Positions 1-5,980 of a stretch of 8,303 bases of DNA are shown piece after piece. The number at the start of each line of letters is the position of its first letter. Position 1 is the first letter of the stretch. A program made the position numbers and the translations under genes. This stretch comes from an uncultured Agathobaculum sp. (GTDB lineage: Bacteria > Bacillota > Clostridia > Oscillospirales > Butyricicoccaceae): assembly GCA_944376955.1 (NCBI GenBank), contig CALWEB010000143.1:1-8303 (forward strand). Reading direction: 5' to 3'. The notes under the pieces are model-generated. The model searched no databases. It saw only the letters and a program-made list of their open reading frames with translations, and was not told the DNA's origin.

Positions 1-166
1 CCATGGTGATCACGGTCAGCACCAGCGCGCGCGGGCCAAAGGTGTATACCGCAACACACAGCGCGGGAAGCAGTGCCACGAGCACATCCAGCATCAGGCT
101 GCGGGTATCGTCATCCGCCTTGATATGTGGTGAGGAGGTGACGACGACTTTACTCAGATCATACAT
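1..166 (-). CDS. rnfD: Rnf complex membrane subunit D, N-terminal part (runs off the left edge)
   Basis: RnfD is an integral membrane, flavin-carrying subunit of the ion-translocating ferredoxin:NAD+ oxidoreductase. Only the first 55 codons are in the window. They start MYDLSKVVVTSSPHIKADDD and continue through TRSLMLDVLVALLPALCAVY. The S-S-P-H-I motif followed by an acidic stretch, then the first hydrophobic helix from about residue 26, is the typical RnfD/NqrB-type N-terminus. The ATG at 166 follows the rnfC stop by 15 bases and has a strong ribosome binding site, GGAGGGG, at 175-181 with 8 bases of spacing. The covalent-FMN threonine motif and remaining helices lie outside the window. The tight spacing shows cotranscription with rnfC. 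In known clostridial clusters the order is rnfCDGEAB, which fits. Confidence 0.93.
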   Translation of the reverse strand, partial: MYDLSKVVVTSSPHIKADDDTRSLMLDVLVALLPALCVAVYTFGPRALVLTVITM

Positions 167-174
167 TTTCGTTT

Positions 175-181
175 CCCCTCC
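175..181 (-). promoter_or_regulatory. Ribosome binding site of rnfD
   Basis: GGAGGGG on the minus strand begins immediately after the rnfC TAA stop and sits 8 bases before the rnfD ATG. It fixes the rnfD start at 166. Confidence 0.8.
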
Positions 182-1558
182 TTACTTCTTCTCGGCCTCA
201 GCCTTAGCCTTTTCAGCATCCGCCTTGGCCTTTTCCACCGCACGCTTGGCCTGAATCTTGCCCTTGGTCAGGCGGAACTGCGCGACCAGCGGGATGCGGG
301 CCGGACAGACATATGCGCACGAGCCGCATTCGATGCAGTCCATCACGCCGCACTCAACGGCATTGTCCAGATCGTCCTTCTTGCCGTACAGGTTCATGTA
401 GTTCGGCAGCAGGTGCATCGGGCAAGCGCCCACGCATTTGCCGCAGCGGATGCACTGCGGGTCGGCCACGCGCTTATCCTCGTCGCCGCAGAAGGCAAGG
501 AACGCATTGGTGCCCTTGAAGATCGGGATTTCGAGCGAGAACTGCGCAACACCCATCATCGGGCCGCCCATCAGCAGCTTGTTGGGGGCTTCCTTGAAGC
601 CGCCGCAAGCGTCGATCAGCTTTTCGACTTGCGTGCCGATGCGCACTTCGAGGTTTTTCGGCTCGGCAATGGCGGAGCCAGACACCGTTACGATACGGCG
701 GATGACCGGCATACCGGTGGTAAAGCGGCGGTAAACCGCGCCCGCGGTATCTACGTTGAACACAGCGCAGCCTGCGTCCGCCGGCAGCTTGCCGGAGGGA
801 ACCTCACGGCCGGTGCAAGCATTAATCAGCTGCTTCTCTGCGCCCTGCGGGTACTTACACTTGAGAGGATAGAGCTTGAGGCGCGGGTCGTCCGCGATCA
901 GCTTCTCGATGCCCGGGAAGGCGTCAGACTTGTTCTCCTCGACCGCGATGATCGCGTTCTGCACGCCCATGATGTCGGCCAGCATCTTCAAGCCGCCGAT
1001 CACTTCTTCCGGACGCTCGAGCAGCAGGCGATGGTCACTGGTTATGTACGGCTCACATTCCGCCGCGTTGATGATGACCGTGTCGCACTTGCCGATACCG
1101 GACTGGATCTTGACATGGGTCGGGAACGTTGCGCCGCCGTGGCCGACGATACCGGCCGAACGGATGCACTCGATGCGCTCCTCATTGGACATGGACGCAA
1201 AGTCATACGGATGCACGGACTCGTGCAGGCGGTCCTCCCCGTCGTTTTCGATCACAATGGACAGCACCTTGCTGCCATTGGGATGCAGACGCGGCTCCAC
1301 TGCCTTGACCGTGCCGGACACGGTTGCATGGACAGGAGCGCTGACAAAGCCGCCGGCTTCCGCGATGGGCTGTCCCAGATCCACGGTATCACCGACCGAA
1401 ACGATCGGCTTTGCCGGAGCGCCGATGTGCATGGAAACCGGCAGGATCACCTGATCAGGCAATGCCAGCTTCTCGATCGGCTTGGTGTTTGTCGCGGCCT
1501 TGTAACCCGGATCTGCATGAGTACCGGGGTGAATGCCGCCACGGAACGAATACACCAT
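182..1558 (-). CDS. rnfC: Ion-translocating ferredoxin:NAD+ oxidoreductase (Rnf) subunit C
   Basis: RnfC is the peripheral NADH/flavin-facing subunit of the Rnf complex, which moves electrons between reduced ferredoxin and NAD+ and pumps Na+ or H+. With the ATG at 1558 the protein has 458 residues. The N-terminus contains FRGGIHP, then a lipoyl-like hybrid fold around residues 70-97. A glycine-rich GIVGHGGATFPTHVK motif lies near 136-150 and NAAECEPYITSD near 165-175, the expected nucleotide/flavin region, followed by an SLBB-type region. Two [4Fe-4S] sites close the core: CIRCGKCVGACP (Cys 369, 372, 375, 379) and CIECGSCAYVCP (Cys 408, 411, 414, 418). The C-terminus is a Lys/Ala/Glu-rich helix, as in many RnfC proteins. 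A GTG at 1567 would add three residues, but AGAGGTGA overlapping it is a good ribosome binding site for the ATG at 1558. First gene of its operon; rnfD follows. Confidence 0.95.
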   Translation of the reverse strand: MVYSFRGGIHPGTHADPGYKAATNTKPIEKLALPDQVILPVSMHIGAPAKPIVSVGDTVDLGQPIAEAGGFVSAPVHATVSGTVKAVEPRLHPNGSKVLSIVIENDGEDRLHESVHPYDFASMSNEERIECIRSAGIVGHGGATFPTHVKIQSGIGKCDTVIINAAECEPYITSDHRLLLERPEEVIGGLKMLADIMGVQNAIIAVEENKSDAFPGIEKLIADDPRLKLYPLKCKYPQGAEKQLINACTGREVPSGKLPADAGCAVFNVDTAGAVYRRFTTGMPVIRRIVTVSGSAIAEPKNLEVRIGTQVEKLIDACGGFKEAPNKLLMGGPMMGVAQFSLEIPIFKGTNAFLAFCGDEDKRVADPQCIRCGKCVGACPMHLLPNYMNLYGKKDDLDNAVECGVMDCIECGSCAYVCPARIPLVAQFRLTKGKIQAKRAVEKAKADAEKAKAEAEKK

Positions 1559-1560
1559 GT

Positions 1561-1571
1561 TTTTCACCTCT
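1561..1571 (-). promoter_or_regulatory. Ribosome binding site deciding the rnfC start
   Basis: The minus strand reads GAGAGGTGAAAAAC before the ATG at 1558. AGAGGTGA pairs with the 16S tail, with suitable spacing to that ATG. The possible GTG start at 1567-1565 lies inside this element, so it is more likely part of the binding site than a start codon. Confidence 0.6.
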
Positions 1572-1581
1572 CTATTTTTTT

Positions 1582-1611
1582 GCGCAAGAAGAACCTGCGC
1601 CGAGGGGGCGC
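1582..1611 (-). promoter_or_regulatory. Two overlapping, mutually exclusive hairpins in the rnfC leader
   Basis: Arms 1597-1601 and 1607-1611 (GCGCC/GGCGC, 5-base loop) can pair. Alternatively, 1582-1586 and 1596-1600 (GCGCA/TGCGC, 9-base loop) can pair. Both use 1597-1600, so only one can form. The left hairpin ends about 24 bases before the rnfC ATG. No known riboswitch is recognised; a regulatory role is inference. Confidence 0.3.
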
Positions 1612-1635
1612 GGCTCCATCTTCATAAAGGAAATG

Positions 1636-1663
1636 GTAAGGCCGTGCCTTGGCGCAGCCTTAC
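1636..1663 (-). promoter_or_regulatory. Hairpin at the 5' end of the rnf transcript
   Basis: A 28-base inverted repeat has outer arms GTAAGGC/GCCTTAC perfectly paired. The stem continues inward with one wobble and one mismatch to a small loop. The predicted transcription start (about 1664) is right at its outer edge, so the stem would form the very 5' end of the mRNA. Such 5' stems often protect mRNA from decay; that role here is inferred. Confidence 0.45.
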
Positions 1664-1670
1664 AAAATAG

Positions 1671-1700
1671 ATTATACTGTTTCTTGCACCAAATAGGCAA
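1671..1700 (-). promoter_or_regulatory. Promoter of the rnf operon
   Basis: On the minus strand a perfect -10 box TATAAT lies at 1671-1676. A -35-like TTGCCT at 1695-1700 is 18 bases upstream. Transcription would start near 1664, giving a leader of about 105 bases before the rnfC ATG. Just upstream, 1705-1737 holds four A-runs on the plus strand (T-runs on the coding strand), a layout like an UP element or bent DNA. Confidence 0.65.
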
Positions 1701-1789
1701 GTCCAAAACACAAAAAATTTGACCAAAAAACAAAAAATCTTTGTGCGGCTTGATTACCTGCTGGTGTTTTCTCTACCTTCTTTGTGAAC

Positions 1790-1809
1790 AAACTGTAATT
1801 TGACAGTTT
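1790..1809. repeat. Short inverted repeat, candidate operator
   Basis: AAACTG and CAGTTT are perfect inverted arms separated by the 8 bases TAATTTGA. It lies about 90 bases upstream of the rnf -35 box and 20 bases beyond the terminator of the upstream gene. It could be a regulator site or a chance palindrome; no regulator is recognised. Confidence 0.25.
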
Positions 1810-1830
1810 TTCCATCCATCCCCAGACGCG

Positions 1831-1860
1831 AAAAACGGCCGGCGCACTTTGGCGCCGGCC
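1831..1860 (-). terminator. Rho-independent terminator of the hydrogenase-MCP gene
   Basis: A perfect 9-bp GC stem (GGCCGGCGC, 1852-1860, with its complement 1837-1845) has a 6-base loop and is followed on the minus strand by GTTTTT. It starts 66 bases after the stop codon at 1927-1929. The plus side lacks a T-run, so it terminates minus-strand transcription and separates this gene from rnf. Confidence 0.85.
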
Positions 1861-1926
1861 TGTCAGCCTGATTGCCTGTTTTCGCGATGGGAAATCACCA
1901 TTTTGAACCGGTATCCCGTCCATCTG

Positions 1927-3858
1927 TCATTCCATTTGGCTGAGCTTCTGGAAATGTGTATGCAGTTGGTTGGTGGCTTCGTTGATCTGCTGCGCCGCTG
2001 CCGCAATTTCCTGGTTGCTTGCTGCCAGATTGCTCAGACGCTCGTTGACATTCAGCGCGATTTTACGCAACTGTTCTACATCTTCTGTAATGACATTGAG
2101 CACCGTGCTGATCTGCGCCTTGTTGCGATTGCTTTCGCGTGCCGTCTCCTGCGTGGACTGGCTGAGCGAGCGCACCTCATTGGCCACCACGGCGAACCCC
2201 TTGCCGGCCTCGCCCGCGCGTGCCGCCTCGACCGAGGCGTTGAGCGCAAGCAGATGGGTGTTGCTGGCAACCCGCTCGATGCCATTATTATTCTGCTCCA
2301 GTGCATGAAGCAGACCGTTGATCTGATCGACCACCTCGGTCATTTTGGTCGTGCATTCCACCACTTGCTGCATGGATTCATTGATCCCAACGCTTTCATC
2401 CGCTGTAGTGGCGTTCTGTTCAGCCATATTGGCGATCGAGCCGGTCAGCATATCGAACTGCCCATTGGCATCCTGCACCATTTCACGGATCAGACGGTTC
2501 TTTTCGCGGATATCTTCCGAAATGCGCTTCATTTTTTCCTTATCGTCTTCAACCAGATGCTTGATGTAGTGGATGCAGCCCTGCGGGATGTTGCAGTGGT
2601 TGAAGATCGCCTGCGCCATTTCCCGACAGGTTGCGTAACCGCACGCGCTGCAGTTGATGGACTGATCCTCTGCGGTGTGCTTCTCCATCCGGTGGAAGAT
2701 CTGCTGTACCTGCGCCTCCTGCGGCACAAGGAATTGATTTTCCTGCGACCGGTCGGTGTACTGCCGCAGAAAATCCTCCAGTTTCAGCTTGGAAAATGCA
2801 CGGTTGAGCATACGCAAGCGCGCGCCGCAGCTTTTTTTGCCGTTCCAAAGCCCTTTCCCTTTGGCCTGATGTTCGGCTTTCTGCTGACTGATCGCATACA
2901 GCATAGCATCGTCCCCGCGCTTGGATTCTTCCACCGCCGGGCCGTCGATGCAGCCATTCTCGCAGTTGAGTACATCGACCAGGAACGGCACCGGCCGGCC
3001 GCCACTGACGCGCTTGGCGTATTTGTGCAGCGTTTCGTAAACCTTTTTCTCGCCCTCGCTCTGCTGTATGAAGACCTGCTCCCCGCAAAACCAGCGCACA
3101 TTCTCTTTCAGGCCGCCGGGCATGGGGTAAATGCTACCCAAACCGGACACCAGCTCCTCTTTTACCGGCGTTTTACCAATGCCATGCCGGTTGAGGTAAC
3201 GCATCAAATGATCAAACGTCACATTATACTGCACAAAGCCATGCGTATTGGGATCGCTGATTTCTGCTTTCTTTGCAATACAGGGCGACAGGAAGGCAAT
3301 TTTGTCGCTGATCCCCATATATTTGCGCGCATAGATCGCCGCGCAGAGCAGCGGGCTGTGTACCGGCATCAGCTTGGGCAGCAGTTCGGGTATGAAGTTC
3401 TCGATATAACGTACCACGGCCGGGCAAGGCTGGGAAATCCCGCCCTCAAACTTGTTCTTCTGAATGTACTGGATATATGCCCAGGTGGTGATATCTGCGC
3501 CAAACGCCACACTGATGACATGGTTTGCGCCCATCTGCTGCAACGTTCCCAAAATATACCGATAATTTTGCGGATAGTTGGCCACCAGCGCCGGTGCATA
3601 CAGAATGGAAATTTTCTCCCCGCGGCGCAAATCCTCAAAGAAGCGTTCGGTGTCGTCGGAAAATTCGCGCGCGTGATGTTCGCACGCATCCAAACACGCG
3701 CCGCAGGCGATACATTTGGTGGGATCGACATGAACAAATTGCCTGTCTCCGTTTTCTACCACGGAGTTGGCCGTCAATACCGGGCAGGCGGCAATGCAGC
3801 GGTTGCAGCCGATACAGTTATCATTGGTGTAAACTAACCCGTTGGTACTTATATTCAT
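1927..3858 (-). CDS. [FeFe]-hydrogenase-like H-cluster protein fused to a methyl-accepting chemotaxis domain (putative H2/redox chemoreceptor)
   Basis: This 643-residue protein has no signal peptide or membrane segment, so it is cytoplasmic. Domains in order: two ferredoxin [4Fe-4S] sites (Cys 15, 18, 21, 25 and 49, 52, 55, 59); an [FeFe]-hydrogenase large-subunit domain (about 84-360); a 4-Cys FeS domain (Cys 403, 406, 411, 428); and an MCP signalling hairpin (about 465-643) with the tip LLALNASVEAARAGEAGKGF at 536-555. The four H-cluster ligands are seen as SQPCP (Cys145), SPCIAKK (Cys193) and LNCENGC (Cys299, Cys303). Residue 144, where turnover hydrogenases have a proton-relay Cys, is Pro; the two Met near the cluster are Ser191 and Leu297. 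This matches the sensory hydrogenase pattern, so I infer H2 or redox sensing passed to CheA/CheW. The ATG at 3858 is chosen because AGGAAAG precedes it and the promoter lies inside any longer reading frame. Single-gene unit. Confidence 0.9.
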   Translation of the reverse strand: MNISTNGLVYTNDNCIGCNRCIAACPVLTANSVVENGDRQFVHVDPTKCIACGACLDACEHHAREFSDDTERFFEDLRRGEKISILYAPALVANYPQNYRYILGTLQQMGANHVISVAFGADITTWAYIQYIQKNKFEGGISQPCPAVVRYIENFIPELLPKLMPVHSPLLCAAIYARKYMGISDKIAFLSPCIAKKAEISDPNTHGFVQYNVTFDHLMRYLNRHGIGKTPVKEELVSGLGSIYPMPGGLKENVRWFCGEQVFIQQSEGEKKVYETLHKYAKRVSGGRPVPFLVDVLNCENGCIDGPAVEESKRGDDAMLYAISQQKAEHQAKGKGLWNGKKSCGARLRMLNRAFSKLKLEDFLRQYTDRSQENQFLVPQEAQVQQIFHRMEKHTAEDQSINCSACGYATCREMAQAIFNHCNIPQGCIHYIKHLVEDDKEKMKRISEDIREKNRLIREMVQDANGQFDMLTGSIANMAEQNATTADESVGINESMQQVVECTTKMTEVVDQINGLLHALEQNNNGIERVASNTHLLALNASVEAARAGEAGKGFAVVANEVRSLSQSTQETARESNRNKAQISTVLNVITEDVEQLRKIALNVNERLSNLAASNQEIAAAAQQINEATNQLHTHFQKLSQME

Positions 3859-3860
3859 GG

Positions 3861-3867
3861 CTTTCCT
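3861..3867 (-). promoter_or_regulatory. Ribosome binding site of the hydrogenase-MCP gene
   Basis: AGGAAAG on the minus strand, its AGGA core 5 bases before the ATG at 3858. It supports this start over the upstream in-frame ATG at 4026. Confidence 0.6.
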
Positions 3868-3933
3868 GCTTTCTGCTGTTATTCGCATTTTTGTACAAAG
3901 CGCGTCACTTTTGTATCGCTTCTTCCTGCTGAT

Positions 3934-3962
3934 ATTATACGGCAGCTTGTGCAACTTGTAAA
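3934..3962 (-). promoter_or_regulatory. Promoter of the hydrogenase-MCP gene
   Basis: On the minus strand TTTACA (3957-3962) and a perfect TATAAT (3934-3939) are separated by 17 bases, close to the ideal housekeeping sigma promoter. Transcription would start near 3927, leaving a leader of about 70 bases. The spacer contains two tandem 9-mers, ACAAGTTGC and ACAAGCTGC (3942-3959), a possible regulator site. Confidence 0.75.
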
Positions 3963-4094
3963 TAAGCTCTCCTTCATTTTCTGGTATTTTTGTGCGAAAT
4001 TCCCTTTTGTGAGGATACTGCCTCATACGTCCGTATCTTCCGTGCTACTGCCTGCAACAGCCCCGCCAATCCGTGTGACGCCTTGCAACCTTGC

Positions 4095-4142
4095 AAAACC
4101 AAACTGCCCCGGTTTGCACCTTCCGTGCAAACCGGGGCAGTT
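4095..4142 (-). terminator. Terminator hairpin after the SLH-domain gene
   Basis: The arms 4102-4119 and 4125-4142 are a perfect 18-bp inverted repeat around a 5-base loop. On the minus strand the stem is followed by TGGTTTTG, a modest T-run. It lies about 84 bases downstream of the stop codon at 4226-4228. The stem is unusually long and perfect for a simple terminator, but position and orientation fit this role. Confidence 0.7.
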
Positions 4143-4225
4143 CATCAAAAATCAAGCCGAAAGTTTTTGGATTCCATTTGGTTTGTTACTGCTTGGCATC
4201 CAGCGTTGCGCACTTTTTCAACGTG

Positions 4226-5980
4226 TTATGCGACAAACTGAATGTATCTCTGCAAAATCGCAGCCACCTGTGCGCGGGTCGCCTGACCCTGCGGAACAAG
4301 GGTGGTATCGGTAATGCCGGTGATCAGGCCGTTTTCGACCGCCCAAGCCATAGCTGTCTGTGCATAGCTGCTGACACTGGAAGCGTCAGTGAACCCGCTC
4401 AGGCTGCCTGAAACAGTCGGTTCGCCTGCATAACGGTACAGCATGGTTGCCAACTGCTCACGCGACAAACGAGCATCCATATTGGAACCATCGGACACGC
4501 CATTTGCCATCGCCCATTGACGGCCTGCATCATACCAGTCATCGCCTGTCGAGGTGTCTACCCCCTCATAGCGCGCCAGCACCGTAACGATCATCGCGCG
4601 GGTCATGGCCACCTCCGGCGAGAAGGTATTCTTGCTGGTGCCGCTGAACAGCTCGCGACTAGTCGCAAACGCAACTGCATCTGCACTCCAGTGACTAGTC
4701 GGCACATCAACAAAGTGCGTGCTGTTATCCAAAATTTTTACGGTATCGCCGTCTGACAGTTTAGCAGTCACGCCTTTTTCTGTCGTCAAGCTGTCCTTAA
4801 TAATTTCTTCCGAGCCATCAGCCTTGACGAGTACCGCTACTGTGCCAGCTGTTGCATTTGCCACTGGGATCTCTACCGTAACGCTGTTTCCAGATGCCAT
4901 GGAAACGGTAACGGTTGGTGCATTTTCCTGATCGGTCGTGACAGGGACTTCCGGTATCGGCACTGTGACTGCGCTGCCACTCTGTTCTGCCGCACGGATT
5001 GCCTCTCTTGACAGGTAAGCAGTGCTGGATACGCTGCCGCTGTGATCTACTACGGTTACAGAGCGGGAACCGTCTTCATTGTTCATAGTTGTCTGACTGG
5101 AACCGTCAGTTTTCTGCACCACTTCTGTCTTATTGCCATCAGCATCCGTCGTAGTAGTGGTTACAACGCCATTCTTTTCCGTCTCAACCACTTCCTGAGA
5201 TCCATCGAGATACTTTGTTGTCTCGATCGTGGAGCCATCCGGATGGGTCACCGTTGTGGTGGTTGACCCATTCGGGTTATGCGTCGTTTCCGTGGTGTTG
5301 CCAGAGGAAGAACTGCTGGACGAACCACCGCTGGACGAGCCGCCTACATATGTCCACTTGGCATACAGCATCAAATCACTTGTGATCGGTGTATTGAATT
5401 GATATGCCGTGGTCAAAGAGGCATCCGTATACCAACCGTCAAAACGATAGTCTGCCTTAGTCGGCGCATTCGGTTCAACTGCTAGGTTACCTTCCGGAAC
5501 CGTCTGACTGGGCACCGTGCTGCCGCCATTGCTTTGGAATGTAACGGTAAATGCCTGTACCGTGTTATCCCTCCAATGCGCAGTCAAGGACAAGTTCCCG
5601 CTGACTGCTCCGGCTGGGATGATCAGATCGGTTGCCGGCGTATCCATCCCCTCGTAGGTCCAACCCGCAAACACAAATCCATCGCGTGTCGGGTTTTGCA
5701 GCGTCAGGCGATCTTCCACCGTGTAGGAGCCCGGATTACCATCTGCGTTGATGCCACCGTCCATCTGATAAGTAATCTGATAACGGATCGCTTCGAACTG
5801 CGCCGTAACAGTCACATCATAAGGCGGCATTCTGAAGGTGGCATTCTGCTCAACCGGGATGGTTGTTTCCGGATCGCTTGTCTTATAGACCTTGATCCCG
5901 TTCTCCTTGAGCGCATATCCCGTCTTCGGTTCAGCCTTTACCTGAACCAGCTCACCTTCCTGTGCTGTCTGTGCATCCAC
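4226..5980 (-). CDS. S-layer homology domain protein, C-terminal fragment with InlB-like and Flg_new repeats
   Basis: The open frame gives 584 residues from a GTG at 5980, but protein-like sequence already begins a few codons earlier (ITVDAQTAQEGE) and no ribosome binding site precedes it, so it is probably a fragment. Seen in order: an InlB B-repeat-like domain (1-64, ending MPPYDVTVTAQFE); two Listeria-Bacteroides repeats (about 66-137 and 143-210, with FAGWTYEG/LTAHW and FDGWYTD/LYAKW); a Gly/Ser linker (213-227); eight 11-residue DG repeats (237-324); a beta-rich domain (about 335-418); and three SLH domains (about 421-470, 480-520, 528-581). SLH triplets bind pyruvylated secondary cell-wall polymers and anchor the protein to the surface. 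There is no catalytic domain in this piece; that was presumably upstream. Confidence 0.85.
   Translation of the reverse strand: MDAQTAQEGELVQVKAEPKTGYALKENGIKVYKTSDPETTIPVEQNATFRMPPYDVTVTAQFEAIRYQITYQMDGGINADGNPGSYTVEDRLTLQNPTRDGFVFAGWTYEGMDTPATDLIIPAGAVSGNLSLTAHWRDNTVQAFTVTFQSNGGSTVPSQTVPEGNLAVEPNAPTKADYRFDGWYTDASLTTAYQFNTPITSDLMLYAKWTYVGGSSSGGSSSSSSSGNTTETTHNPNGSTTTTVTHPDGSTIETTKYLDGSQEVVETEKNGVVTTTTTDADGNKTEVVQKTDGSSQTTMNNEDGSRSVTVVDHSGSVSSTAYLSREAIRAAEQSGSAVTVPIPEVPVTTDQENAPTVTVSMASGNSVTVEIPVANATAGTVAVLVKADGSEEIIKDSLTTEKGVTAKLSDGDTVKILDNSTHFVDVPTSHWSADAVAFATSRELFSGTSKNTFSPEVAMTRAMIVTVLARYEGVDTSTGDDWYDAGRQWAMANGVSDGSNMDARLSREQLATMLYRYAGEPTVSGSLSGFTDASSVSSYAQTAMAWAVENGLITGITDTTLVPQGQATRAQVAAILQRYIQFVA
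4238..4720 (-). other. Three S-layer homology (SLH) domains
   Basis: The segments start at HFVDVPTSHWSADAVAFA, DDWYDAGRQWAMANGVSD and GFTDASSVSSYAQTAMAWAV. Each shows the W/Y-A-x-G-(I/V/L)-x-G pattern and a following T/S-R-x-Q/M region (MTRAMIVTVLARYEG, LSREQLATMLYRYAG, ATRAQVAAILQRYI). This is the usual wall-anchoring C-terminus. Confidence 0.9.
5009..5272 (-). repeat. Eight 11-residue tandem repeats (33-bp protein-level period)
   Basis: Units begin with NG, DG, DG, NG, DG, DG, DG and SG at residues 237, 248, 259, 270, 281, 292, 303 and 314 of the SLH fragment, exactly 11 apart. Examples are DGSTIETTKYL, DGSQEVVETEK, DGNKTEVVQKT and DGSRSVTVVDH. The rest of each unit is Thr/Val-rich with alternating beta-type residues. 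DNA identity between units is low, so the period is held at the protein level. Likely an extended beta spacer between the repeats and the wall anchor. Confidence 0.75.
5300..5344 (-). repeat. Low-complexity Gly/Ser linker
   Basis: Residues 213-227 are only Gly and Ser, including a run of seven Ser. It separates the Flg_new repeats from the 11-residue repeats and is a flexible hinge. Confidence 0.7.

Larger units (their letters stand above)
1559..1926. other. Intergenic region between the hydrogenase-MCP gene and rnfC
   Basis: These 368 bases hold no supported gene. From right to left they contain the terminator of the upstream gene (1831-1860), a short inverted repeat (1790-1809), an A/T-tract block (1705-1737), the rnf promoter (1671-1700), a hairpin at the predicted transcript start (1636-1663), two mutually exclusive leader hairpins (1582-1611) and the rnfC ribosome binding site. 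Open frames crossing the region in either direction show no recognisable protein. Confidence 0.7.
3859..4225. other. Intergenic region between the SLH gene remnant and the hydrogenase-MCP gene
   Basis: These 367 bases hold the terminator of the right-hand gene (4095-4142), an 8-bp tandem repeat CCTTGCAA beside it (4081-4096), and the promoter and leader of the hydrogenase-MCP gene (3859-3962). Between about 3965 and 4080 I see no gene or clear signal. The reading frame of the hydrogenase gene stays open to 4026 but without protein-like content. Confidence 0.65.

Noticed and set aside
413..1627. A 404-codon open frame on the plus strand opposite rnfC
   Set aside because: Antisense shadow: rnfC is unmistakable on the other strand and the plus-strand translation resembles no protein family.
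1782..1788. Rex-like redox operator half-site TTGTGAA upstream of rnf
   Set aside because: The second, inverted half is absent at the required spacing, so it is only a half-site and probably chance.
1672..1923. Small minus-strand open frame between the terminator and rnfC
   Set aside because: It spans the terminator hairpin and promoter, shows no ribosome binding site and no protein-like composition.
1849..3837. A 662-codon open frame on the plus strand opposite the hydrogenase-MCP gene
   Set aside because: It mirrors the coding of the minus-strand gene, has no recognisable domain, and the minus strand encodes clear FeS, hydrogenase and MCP motifs with its own promoter and terminator.
3859..4026. 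N-terminal extension of the hydrogenase-MCP protein to an ATG at 4026
   Set aside because: The promoter and predicted transcript start (about 3927) lie inside this stretch, the ribosome binding site fits 3858, and the added residues look non-coding.
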